Below are positions 1 through 9,831 of a DNA stretch of 51,639 bases, piece by piece. How positions within the stretch are numbered: position 1 is the stretch's first letter; every line of letters starts with the position of its first letter. The notes under the pieces were generated by a model, which saw nothing but the letters and a program-made list of their open reading frames with translations, did not search any database and was not told the origin of the DNA. This DNA is from Hortaea werneckii (taxonomy: Eukaryota; Ascomycota; Dothideomycetes; Mycosphaerellales; Teratosphaeriaceae), in the NCBI GenBank assembly GCA_037044905.1, contig JBAOKB010000003.1:1-51639 (forward strand). The letters are read 5' to 3'. A program made the position numbers and the translations under genes.

Positions 1-1171
1 ACGTCCATCTCGTTTAGTTCCGTCGAAGGCGGTTCTGCAATCCTTGCCATCGGCCGAGCAGATGGCAAGATCACCCTCTGGAGCCCTTTGGACAGAGACC
101 CTCGCTTTGATAGCGAGCAGCCTTCGCCGATCTCATGCGTGTGCTTCCGGCCGAATACTGTGCGGCGACAGTCGGTACGAGAACCATGCATGACCGTCGC
201 AACTGAAGAGCTACTGGTCGGAGACGAAGAAGGGCATGTGTATCTGTACGCTGTGGAGTGGCCCACCCAGAACCAGCGAGACCCTGTTCAATTGGCACGG
301 AAGCATGACGCTTCTCGCCAGAATCACCTGTCACGCTCAGCAGATCTGCGGATTAGCTTGGAGTCCAGATGGGGAGTTCTTCGCCTCGGGCGGGAACGAC
401 AACCAGCTCTATCTGTTCGAGATGAAGAAGCTTCTCAAGTCCGCGACTCGATCGCGAGGTGGCGAGAGCACTGCTCCAGTCAACGTCCACAACGGCGATG
501 ATGCGTCTGGAAACGCAACCGTCACCGGACAAGGCGAAGTATTGAACATCGTCCCAGGACAAGAACGGCACGTCTTCACGCTCAACGCGGCCGTGAAAGC
601 CATCGCCTTCGCGCCCTGGCAGCCGTCCCTCATCGCCGCGGGCGGCGGCAGCAATGATCGCTGCATCCACTTCTTCCACACCCTATCCGGCGCAGCCCTC
701 GCGACCATCGACTGCCACGCGCAAGTGACGTCGCTGATCTGGTCCGAGAAGCGCCGGGAAATCGTCGCGACGTTCGGCTTCGCCCAGCCCGAGCATCCCT
801 ATCGCGTGGCCGTCTTCACGTGGCCCGCGTGCAGGATGGCGGTCGGGATCCCCTGGTACGGGGAGGAACGAGCGCTGTATGCTGTGTCGTACCCGCGGGG
901 CCCGGCCAGTGGGAAGAAGGAGGGGAAGCAGAGTGGTGATGCGGGCCGGGTCGATGCTGAGGGGAGACCGTGGTACGGGAAGCGGACGAGGGAGGAAGGG
1001 TGTTTGGTCGTGGCCACGAGCGACGCCAGTATCAAGTTCCATGAGATTTGGCCTGAGAAGACGGAAGGGAAGAAGAATGTGTCGGATTCTCCTGGCGGTT
1101 GGTTAGGTGGCAGTCAGATCCTGGAGGGGGAGTGTTCTCTTGAGATGGAGCGGAGATCTGCGATTCGGTGA
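1..1171 (+). CDS. AMA1: AMA1-like WD40 activator of the APC/C, 5'-truncated by the window and apparently frameshifted
   Basis: This is the C-terminal part (about 390 codons) of a Cdc20/Fizzy-family beta-propeller, the substrate-recruiting activator of the anaphase-promoting ubiquitin ligase. WD-type blades are visible: 'GRADGKITLWS', 'ICGLAWSPDGEFFASGG', 'AIAFAPWQPSLIAAGGG' and 'AQVTSLIWSEKRREIVAT'. The wording of these blades fits fungal meiosis-specific AMA1 better than Cdc20 or Cdh1, in my recollection of the family. The protein ends in Ile-Arg, the 'IR tail' by which these activators dock on APC/C TPR subunits, so the 3' end is complete. The 5' part reads in frame 1 to about position 284 and the rest reads in frame 2. 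No usable GT-AG intron lies at the junction; one surplus C in the CCC at 282-284 would explain the switch. It could be a sequencing error or a real inactivating mutation. The start codon is outside the window. Confidence 0.82.
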
Positions 1172-1607
1172 TGAGGAAGGGTTTTTCTTTTTTTACAGTG
1201 ATGACTTTGAGCAACCTGATGATGTTTCGTAGTTCTATATGTGGGGTTTCTGAGTTGGACACACGAAGTCGGCGCCACGAGCCATGTGGTACATTACTGT
1301 CATTAGCTACCTAATTTGACCTAATTATATTGACTCAATAAAGCAATCATGAGTGTCCGAGCCGATTTACTAAGTCCCGAAAGGGAGGCTGCCCTTCGTT
1401 TGGATAACGTGTCTCGTTTGTCTGCCAGCTTGTTATGTGAGCAGACCATGAGCCCAAGCTGGTAATTCTTGCATCGTTTCTCTCGTGTAAAGCAGCAAAG
1501 ATTATGTCATGACGCGGCAGCGTCTTACGGAGAGAAGCCACTCGACGTCATCCAGGCCATGAAATGCCCAGTCAGTCGCGTCAACCGTCCTTTCCGTCGC
1601 TCCCCTC
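1172..1607. other. Convergent intergenic region (AMA1-like / F-box)
   Basis: This is 3' flanking sequence of two convergent genes. Only short, unsupported reading frames are present; I see no RNA gene or repeat. Confidence 0.5.
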
Positions 1608-3166
1608 CTACATGTCCGAATCAATGTCACTTGCATCGCTGAAATCGTCGGATTCTACATCCACCGTACTATCCAGGTCCTCGGAGTCACTGCCGTCATT
1701 GCCTTGCAGATCATTGACATGATCGAGCGTCACGAACTTTGTCGCCGTCTCCCTCAGCCAGTCTTTGATGTTGGAACCAAACACAGCCTGGTATTTGACG
1801 ATATGCGTGACATTCTCGGGCTTGCAATTGTCATGATTGCCATCGATCACGAACCGCATGTTTCTGAAGTCAACGCGCGATGTACCCTGCTCATACTCCC
1901 GTGAGGCCGGCCAGCCCACCATCACCGACTGCAGGGTGTTGGAAAGCAGTTCGTCGGCGACGGTAGTGAAAAATGACGGCCAGAGACTACTGATTCCGCC
2001 CCCGGCAGGGTTCTTCAGTCCCTTGATCGAAACTTTCCAGAGGTTTAAAGATTTCAAGTTGAATTTGGTGACGATTTCCACCAGAGTATAGTTGTGGATT
2101 GACACCATTCCCAAATCCAATTCAACCAACTTGTCCAGCTGTACAGCTGGTACAGGGCTGACGATCAAATTTTCTTCGAAGCTTGAACTTTTTTCATCTG
2201 GACGACGGCCAAGCCACTCCAAAACGTCGTCTGCACTGGGTGTGTCCCCCAGAAAGTTGAGCCTTAGGGATTCAAGATTAGGTGTGTGCTCGAGAAATTT
2301 GATGATGGGAACGTTCTTTAGTATCCTCCCGTAATTATGAACACCAGCGATACTAGTCCCACCGTCCACTTCGGAAATGGAAAGCATTAGCCGCTGTATG
2401 CCGGCAAGGATCGAAGGAATGGAGGGCGCCAGACTGCAGTTGAAGACGTTGAAAGACGATGGGTCCAGCTTGTAGCCTTTGCGGAGGAAGACCTCGAAGT
2501 TCCGTGGGCTGGCCTTTGCGCGCCCCAACGCTTGTAGAAGGAGAGGCAGCAGTGGTGCAGGATGGCTCCATGAAGTCGTTGGACGCGGGAGTTCATCTCG
2601 ATTTTGATACTCCTCTTCTGACAAGTTGCATGACCAGCCATAACTCTTCCATGAGGCAGAGGGCCCATCACGCTCGCGACCGCTGCCTGCAGGACCTCCA
2701 TAATAGTCCCTTATCTGGTAAGATACGTTAGCGTGCTTACGGTCATGTCTTGGAAGACAATGACGCATCAACTTACGCCGACAGTTTGCAAGTTTAGCAG
2801 TTTGGAGAAGGCTTCCGCTAGCATTTCGCAAGCTATGCCCGTATTCAGTAGAGTCTGCCTCTCAAGATAGGTGTCGGGACAGCAGGAACAGCGGGGTGGA
2901 TTTGCAATACGAACTAGCACGTCCGATCCAATGATGACTTGAGTGAGCCATTGTGAGAGGGTGGGGTGATTTGCAATGTCTAGCAGGGCTTGGAGGCTGT
3001 TATGCTCGATCATGAATTGACGCTTTGTGAAGAACTCCTTGGCGAAGGTGTCGAACAAGGTCGACTCAACAGCCTTGCATGTTAGCCTGAGATGGCCGAG
3101 TTCAGATGTCGTGAGGTGGTCTGACATGCGGAGCAAGAGCTCGGGCGGAAGTTGCAAGAGAGCCAT
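1608..3166 (-). CDS. F-box protein with leucine-rich-like C-terminal region
   Basis: Two exons: 3166-2777 and 2714-1608, with a 62-nt intron (2715-2776; donor GTAAGT, branch GCTAAC, acceptor CAG). They join in phase 0 to give 498 aa. Residues 1-45 form an F-box ('LLQLPPELLLRMSDHL', 'LGHLRLTCKAV'), the Skp1-binding module of SCF ubiquitin ligases. The middle has irregular leucine-rich segments ('LESLRLNFLGD', 'LVELDLGMVSI', 'LKSLNLWKVSIKG') that would be the substrate-binding face. The last 30 residues are strongly acidic. The first in-frame ATG (context CGAAATGG) opens directly into the F-box. The splice restores an 'IRDYYGGPAGSGR' segment of a type I associate with fungal F-box proteins, which supports the join. 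The substrate is unknown; large F-box/LRR families of this kind diverge quickly in fungi. Confidence 0.83.
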
Positions 3167-4553
3167 TTCGAGTGAGTCTGTTCTCTGAGTGATAGTGTTT
3201 CTGATTCGGTCTTGATCAACTCAACCTCATCTGAAGCGAGATATGGATTAAAGTAACATGTCAACCCGACCCCGTGATACAGTCAAGTGGCCAACCAAGG
3301 CATCGACCACATCCTCAGGCGGCAAGACGCGCTAGTCGACGCGGTGAGGCCCGTGCATAGGCAGACTGGCGGGAGTGTCCGCGGTGTTCCAGATCCCTGC
3401 GGCGGTCGCGTGGTGCATGGAGGTGGCGCTCCAATGGCAATGTGAAGAGAGTGGTGGAGGCACGATCAGGGTAGATCATGGGAGGAGAAAGACACTCGCG
3501 ACAATACCTACCTAACCTCCATCTAGAGGAGTCGTGCGACAGGACACAACCCCAGCTGTTCCCTGGGCCTAGAAAAGAAGGCGGCTGAAGTCGCAACCTC
3601 CGCGCAGACTCATGAGCGACGCCGTCGCGCCGCTACCAGGTCGCGTTCATGCACGTATCCTTCCGTCGTGGCAGTATCGTCCAGGGACAGGAACGGGTAG
3701 ATAAGGTGCGACCAAATGCCCAGCCAGCCATACCTCTTGCTCCCCGCAAACAGCAAGAGACTGGCAGCTGCTTCCTCGTGCACGACCGAGTGGGTGCGAT
3801 GAAAGGCTTTATAGCGCCTCGATCATATGCTAATCTCGCACTACCCCGAAAGACGCTGACAATAACATGCCCGCCATAATTTCCTGGCCCGGACCATATC
3901 TCGGTCTCGATCCTGCCCAGTGAGCGTTCAATCTTCCAAGATGGCACGGTTCGCGCCAAATGAACTTTGCGGTCGGCGGAGCACCCGCTGGCAAGCGGCC
4001 CTACCGGCAGCCACAGACACGGCGTGACATTGCAGAAAGTTTGGGCTATGACGCTTTCGTGCAGATATTGTTGCTGTGGAGACTGAAGAGCAACGGTCAG
4101 GCAGCATTGAGATCGAATGCTCGCCATGGACTGACCGACTTCCTCTGCACCACATAGCTACGACCGCGATGCTGTGCGTGAATTCTTGCAGCCGGAGTCG
4201 AGGCCGGTCGTAGTGTAGATGTAGATACGAACTAGTCAGACGATCAATAGCGCCTCGTTGCACATCTAGAACCCCGAAAGGTGATCATCCCCCACGATGG
4301 CACGGGCCTCGACTGGCACTGGCCACTGGTCTCCCAGCCGCACGGGCATTCGCAACGTCATAACCGCGGAGATGAGGGCCATCGTTCATAACCTGTGGTC
4401 ACTCCCTCGCTCTTCTCAGCCACACACTCCCTAACTGAGCTCGTCGCCTCAGTCTCTACATACCACTCATCATCTCTACTGCCTCCTCTGTCGCGGTCTA
4501 GCAACCACACATCCAATTTCCATAGGTCTTTTTGAGCCCACTACACCGCCATC
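3167..4553. other. Intergenic region upstream of F-box gene and PIL1
   Basis: No convincing gene was found. The reading frames here (up to 164 codons on the minus strand at 3633-4127) lack recognisable motifs and have shadow-like composition. The last ~150 bp before PIL1 is pyrimidine-rich (CT/CA-rich leader), as is common upstream of strongly expressed fungal genes. Confidence 0.5.
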
Positions 4554-5653
4554 ATGCACCGCACATACTCAATGCGCCAGTCGCGCGCCCCGACGGCGTC
4601 GCAGATTCAGAACCCGCCGCCGCCGTCGTCCTCCACCAAGGGCAACAGGCTGTTCGGCAAGGCCAACCTCGGTATGTGCAATGCGACCAGCTTGCATCTC
4701 ACGCAATGCCCTGCTAACAATGCTTGCCAGGCCACAACTTCCGCAGGTCTGCTGCCGGCGCCTTCGGCCCTGACCTTGCCAAGAAGCTGTCGCAGCTCGT
4801 GAAGATGGAGAAGAACGTCATGCGCTCCATGGAGCTGGTCGGCCGTGAGCGCATGGAGGTCGCTCAGCAGCTCTCCGTCTGGGGTGAGGGCCTCGATGAC
4901 GACGTCAGCGATGTCACCGACAAGCTCGGTGTCCTCATCTACGAGATTGGTGAGCTCGAGGACCAGTTCGTCGATCGCTACGACCAGTACCGTGTCACCA
5001 TCAAGAGTGTGCGCAACATTGAAGCTTCCGTCCAGCCATCGCGCGACCGCAAGCAGAAGATCACCGACCAGATTGCGCAGCTCAAGTACAAGGAGCCCAA
5101 CAGCCCCAAGATTGTCGTTCTTGAGCAGGAGCTTGTCCGTGCCGAGGCCGAGTCGCTCGTCGCTGAGGCTCAGCTCTCCAACATCACCCGCGAGAAGCTC
5201 AAGGCTGCTTTCACTTACCAGTTCGATGCTCTCCGTGAGCACAGCGAGAAGCTCGCCATCATCGCTGGCTTCGGCAAGCACCTCCTCGAGCTCGTCGACG
5301 ACACCCCGGTCACTCCAGGCGAGACTCGCAACGCTTACGATGGCTACGAGGCCTCCAAGGCCATCATCCAGGATTGCGAGGACTCCCTCACCAACTGGGT
5401 CGAGCAGAACGCTGCCGTCTCATCTAAGCTGTCCACTCGCACTCGTACCCTGTCCCAGCGCCGCCGCCAGAACCGTGCCGACGGTGAGGGTGTCGACCTG
5501 AGCGGTCAGGACCAGAGCATGCGTGGCGACCGCGAGTCCGGCCTGTGGGTCCCAGCTGACCAGCACAGGACTGGCGAGGCTTACGACGACGAGGACGAGG
5601 AGGAGAGCCAGGTCGGCCGTGGCCGCGAGGAGGAGCGCGCCGAGGCTGCGTAA
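4554..5653 (+). CDS. PIL1: Eisosome core component Pil1/Lsp1 (BAR-domain protein)
   Basis: Exons 4554-4671 and 4731-5653 flank a 59-nt intron (GTATGT...GCTAAC...CCAG) that splits a Gly codon, giving 346 aa; yeast Pil1 is 339 aa. Pil1 polymerises under the plasma membrane and shapes eisosome furrows (MCC domains). The N-terminal 'MHRTYSMRQSRAP' and 'GKANLGHNFRRSAAGAFGP' segments are the hallmark amphipathic/Ser-phosphorylated region. It is followed by the BAR helices (about residues 45-275; 'KMEKNVMRSMELVGRERMEV', 'DQIAQLKYKEPNSPKI'). The C-terminus is acidic and Arg/Glu-rich. Codon usage is biased towards C-ending codons, consistent with high expression. Splicing at these sites is required to keep the conserved 'NLGHNFRRSAAG' intact. 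Identification is secure; Pil1 versus its paralogue Lsp1 cannot be separated by eye. Confidence 0.96.
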
Positions 5654-6206
5654 AGTGCTCCCCTAATCTAATTGTCCCTCGACGACGTGTTCACATCGAA
5701 CGCCCAGTCAAACAGCACCGTTATCCAGTTGGTGAAAGGAAAGCAATATACCCAGGCGTGTATGGGGAGGTAATACGGGAAAAGGAACCAAAAAAACTTA
5801 TCATGGAACGGAAAGAGGAAAATGATGTGATGATGGCGGCTGGCCAAGCACTTGAGATTGTTTACGATTTTTGGTCTACGGCGAGGCCCTGCGCTTGTTT
5901 TTCCCTTGTATCTTGGTTCCATACCAGTAATGTATCTCAAATATCATGCGATCTCTTTTTTCTTTTGTGTTGGTGTTGGTTCAAAAGTGACGGCTTGTGT
6001 AAGTGTGCTTTGCAGCTGCTAACACGCATCACATACAATGAAGGTCGACGCCCCACAGCAGCTCTTCGGAACCGTCGCCGTAGCTTCTTCGCACCTGCCG
6101 ATCTCGGCGTAGCGTTCGCCAGCTGTCACGACATTCAATCCTAATACTCAATTGAACTTCTTTACGATATACCTATACTCACTACCACTCCCCGCCCAAC
6201 CAAAAA
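5654..6206. other. Intergenic region PIL1 / aldolase
   Basis: PIL1 3' UTR followed by the promoter of the aldolase gene. I see no additional gene. The 5' leader just before 6207 is C/A-rich, ending in a run of A directly before the ATG. Confidence 0.5.
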
Positions 6207-7233
6207 ATGACCGGAACCTCATCAACCAAACCCCGGGTCCCACAACCTGGCGTCTGGGCCCCAGCTATCACTTTCTTCGACCCGGCCACAGACGAACTGG
6301 ACCTCGCCGCCCAAGCCAAATACTACCAGTACCTTTCCCGCCACCTCACGGGCCTCGTGATCCTAGGCACCAACGCGGAAACCTTCCTGCTCACGCGCGA
6401 GGAGCGCGCGACGCTGGTCAAGACCGCCCGGGATGCCGTCGGGCCCGATTACCCTCTCATGGCCGGCGTAGGCGGCCACTCGACCAAGCAGGTGCTCGAG
6501 TATATTGCCGACGCGGCGCAGGCGCAGGCGGACTACGTGCTCGTGCTGCCGTGTGCGTATTTCGGGAAAGCGACGAGTGCGAAGGTGGTGAGGAATTTCT
6601 ATGAGGAGGTCGCGGCGAAGAGTCCGCTGCCGATTGTTCTTTACAAGTAAGTCTCAAATCAAGATAGACAACCACTGTGCTTGCTGCGCCTTTTTGCTGA
6701 CGAGCTTGTGTAGTTTCCCAGGCGTCTGTAACGGTGTCGATCTGGACTCGGAGACTATTGCCGCGCTGGCGCAGAAACACCAGAATATTGTCGGCGTCAA
6801 GCTGACCTGCGCTTCGGTGGCGAAGATCACTCGGCTCTCTGCCACCCTCCCCGCCGAGACCTTCTCCGTCTTTGGCGGACAGTCGGACTTCCTCCTAGGT
6901 GGTCTCGCCAGCGGATCCGCAGGATGTATCGCCGCCTTCGGGAATGTGTTTCCCAAGACGATCCGGCATATCTACGAGCTGTACGTTGCAGGCAAGCATG
7001 CGGAGGCGTTGAAGCTCCACAGGAGTGCTGCGTTGGTTGAGGGGACGACTAGTAAAGGCGCGATTGCGTTTACGAAGTTCGCGACGAGCATTACGAGCGC
7101 GAGGAGCGCGGGCGTAGAGGGTGCGGAGGAGAAGCTAAGGCCGAGAAGGCCTTATGAGCCGCCTAGTGACGCTGACAAGGAGGCCATCAGGCAGAAGATG
7201 CAGGATTTGATTAAGGTTGAGGATTCTCTATAG
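6207..7233 (+). CDS. DHDPS-family (class I) aldolase, probably 2-keto-3-deoxy-L-galactonate aldolase-like
   Basis: Exons 6207-6646 and 6714-7233 (67-nt intron, GTAAGT...TGTAG, splitting an Asn codon) encode 319 aa, the normal length for the dihydrodipicolinate synthase/N-acetylneuraminate lyase TIM-barrel family. Visible family marks are 'LGTNAET' (the GTTGE-like dihydroxyacid-binding loop), 'YNFPGV' carrying the catalytic Tyr, and 'VGVKLTC' carrying the Schiff-base Lys. 'FGGQSDFLLGGLASGSAGCI' lines the C-terminal face of the barrel. Fungi do not make lysine through DHDPS, so the role is catabolic. The sequence resembles the LGA1/GaaC group, which cleaves 2-keto-3-deoxy-L-galactonate in D-galacturonate (pectin) breakdown. 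A 4-hydroxy-2-oxoglutarate aldolase or L-rhamnose-pathway aldolase is possible. It lies 360 bp upstream of, and co-directional with, an MFS transporter. Confidence 0.88.
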
Positions 7234-7593
7234 GATGTACATCTACTGAGCTGTCCTTCTTCATGTTATTGTATTGTCCTTTGGGGACTTGTTCGTTGTT
7301 CAATATGCGCGGGAATCCATCGCGGCAGATGGGATTGCTCAAACTGCCGATCATGCATGCATGCATGTTCAAGGTCAGCTTCTTTACAACGGCAGAACCA
7401 TGCGGAGTAAACCCGACCCCGCAGAGTGATGTGCAGGTTGCAGGAAAGGATCTCTTGCAAGACAATTGCCGATTGTTTAAGACTGCGGAGAATGCTTATA
7501 TTTGAAATCCCCAGATCAGTAGTCCTACTACTTACAAAAGGAATCGCACATTACTTCTTTATTCTTCTTTCATTTCTCTAGAGACTTCTCACC
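7234..7593 (+). promoter_or_regulatory. Promoter region of the MFS transporter, with a (CATG)4 palindrome
   Basis: A 360-bp gap between co-directional genes. At 7352-7367 there is a perfect 16-bp palindrome made of four CATG units, about 230 bp upstream of the MFS start. The start-proximal 60 bp is T/C-rich with short A tracts. Promoter function is inferred from position. Confidence 0.45.
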
Positions 7594-9560
7594 ATGGCCG
7601 AGAAGACCAGCTCAGAGCAAATAGAATCGACAGCAGTCGTGAAACAGGACGATGAACTCCACGAAGAAGGTGACGAAACTCCGCTTCACATCCATCTCAC
7701 ATGGAAAACATGGATGGTCGTTTTTGTATCCTGCTTCGCGATCATGGCTCAGGTAATCCACTCAATAAGAATCCTCCCGATCAGCCATTACTTGCCGCGC
7801 CTCAACATCCTCCCTAACAAAAATCAATAGGTCTACGTCGTCACAGCCGCAGGCTCCGTCATAGCCTTCATCGAGCGAGACCTCGGGGACGGCGGGATCG
7901 CAGGCTGGATCATCCAGGGTCCGCTGTTGATGCAAAGCGTGTAAGACTACGCATCAACGGGCTTGAGAGTAGATAGGGAAACAGAGGAAGGCCGGGTTTC
8001 CGGTAGAGAAGGCAAATGAAGGAATCTCACTAGCTGACTTACTTCTCCTGACCCAGTCTCTCCCCCTTCGTCGGTCGACTCTCCGACGTCCTCGACCGGA
8101 AATACCTCGCTTCCATCCCGCCACTGATCGCGTTCGTCGGGGCGGTCGTCAGCGCCCGGGCGGAGACGATGGCGACGTTGATAGGGGGCGGAGTGTTGAT
8201 AGGTGTCACGCTTGCGACCATCGCCATCGTGCAAGCCATACCCGCCGAGGTGCTTCCCTTGAAGTACCGGGCGTTGGCGAACGGGCTCGCGTTTATCGGT
8301 GGTGCGGTGGGTGGACTGTTAGGGGGGTTGAGTGCCGGAGGGTTGACGAACAGGAATGCTGATGGGTGGAGGGGGATCTTTTGGGTGAGTTCGTTTTGAT
8401 CCGAAGCAAACCCAGCTCCGGTCTTGATCGTTTCTCAGTGTTGATTTGAGAGGTAGATGCAAGCCGCTTTCCACCTGGCCACGAGTCTAGGTCTCCTAGC
8501 TTTCTACTGGCCGAGACGACATCCCGACTACCCTAGGCTGCCCCTGAAAGACTTATTCTGGGCCATAGATCCCATCGGCAGTTTTCTCTTCGTAACGGCT
8601 GCCACTCTCATGCTCCTCGCCCTCGATTGGGGCGGCGGTGCGTACCCCTGGAACGACGCGCACGTGGCGGCACCTCTCGGGATCGGACTAGGCATGCTCC
8701 TCCTTTTCAGCGTGTACGAATGGAAAGGCCGTACGGACGGCATCGTAGCGCACGTCTTCTTCCAGGGATCCCCGAACTTCGCCCTCGCATGCTTCGCCTT
8801 CGCCGTCGAAGGCTGGATCTTCTACTCGGCGGTCAATAGTGTCACGCCGCGGATCGCGTTGCATCTCGGCTTCGAAAGCAGCAGTTGGGTCATCAGCTTA
8901 CGACAGCTGGCTTACTCTGTCACGACGCTCGTGGCCAGCGTTCCTATTGCCCTGTACGCGACTAAGTACAAGGACCTGAAATGGCCGCTTGTAGTCACGT
9001 TTGCCATATTCCTGGTCGTGACAGTCTTGTATGGATGTATCAGGCCCGGCTGGAATCATGCGCAGATTGGCTTTAATGTGATTGCCGGGGTGGGACAGGC
9101 AGGACCTTTGACATTACTGGTTGCCGCCGTCCAGTTCTCGGCTCCTCATTCTCACCTCAGTACAGCTACTGGGTTAGCTTTCTCTGCTCGAGCGATAGGT
9201 GGAGCGTTTGGCTCCGCTGTATTGGATGCCATCATCAATGGCAAGATTGCGAGGACTTGGAGCTCCAAGGTGGCCGACGCGGCGCTCAAAGCTGGGCTTC
9301 CTGAGGATTCGGTGTCAGCGCTCTTGGATGCGATCAGCAGTGGAAAAGGCATAGATAAAGTTCCGGGCACTACATCGGCAATTGCAAAAGCTGCTTTAGA
9401 TGCTAGCCATTGGGCTTATGCTCATGCCTATCGCCTGGCGTGGTGGAGTATCTTTCCCTTTGTGGCACTGGCTTTGATAGCCGTGCTATGCCTGAAAGGC
9501 GTGAAGGACCAGATGACAGAACGTGTAGAGGCAACTGTCGAGAAAGTCGAGAAAGCCTGA
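7594..9560 (+). CDS. MFS transporter of the DHA2/TRI12 (siderophore or toxic-metabolite efflux) type
   Basis: Four exons (7594-7752, 7831-7940, 8057-8384, 8457-9560) with introns of 78, 116 and 72 nt give 566 aa. The frame is kept through all joins. MFS proteins move small molecules by proton exchange. The N-terminal ~40 residues are cytosolic and acidic. TM1 begins near 'WMVVFVSCFAIMAQ', and 'VGRLSDVLDRKYL' is the loop 2-3 motif A. 'AFIGGAVGGLLGGLSAG' is a glycine-rich helix of the antiporter type, and 'GWRGIFWMQAAFH' is a signature region of the fungal TRI12-like family. About 14 membrane segments are expected. A long hydrophilic insert near the C-terminus ends in a Lys/Glu tail. The substrate cannot be read from sequence; family members export trichothecenes or handle siderophores. 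The third intron's acceptor (GTAG at 8453-8456) was chosen because it restores 'FWMQAAF'. Confidence 0.88.
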
Positions 9561-9640
9561 TGAGGCAGTCCCAGCGAAAGAGGGAAGCAAAAGTATATCA
9601 TAGACTCCAGAGCAGGCTGACACTCTTTGCCGCACCATTA

Positions 9641-9812
9641 CTGTCCGAACTCGATATAGGAATCTGTCGACTAGCAAGACCGCTCTATAATTACAATCTC
9701 CATCAGCTTTTTTGCTCTCTACGCTACTGTATATCGCCTTCGACTAGCAATGCTCCCTCTGTAGTAATGAGACGTAACTGATTTTCACGATTCTTACAGG
9801 AAATTCAGACTG
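9641..9812. mobile_element. MITE-like element, copy 1 (172 bp, imperfect TIRs, TA flanks)
   Basis: This 172-bp segment recurs twice more in the window (26603-26765 and 47058-47228). Its left end CTGTCCGAACTCGATATAGG and the complement of its right end CAGTCTGAATTTCCTGTAAG form imperfect terminal inverted repeats of about 25 bp. A TA dinucleotide flanks each end (9639-9640 and 9813-9814), as in target-site duplications of Tc1/mariner-type elements. The inside holds a diverged direct repeat around ACTAGCAA...CTCTATA. No coding capacity is present, so it would be non-autonomous. It lies between the 3' ends of the MFS and SDR genes. Confidence 0.78.
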
Positions 9813-9831
9813 TAATGACTACTGATCATCG

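Noticed and set aside
3633..4127. 164-codon minus-strand frame between the F-box gene and PIL1
   Set aside because: High Cys/Arg/Ser shadow-like composition, no family resemblance, overlapping frames on the other strand.
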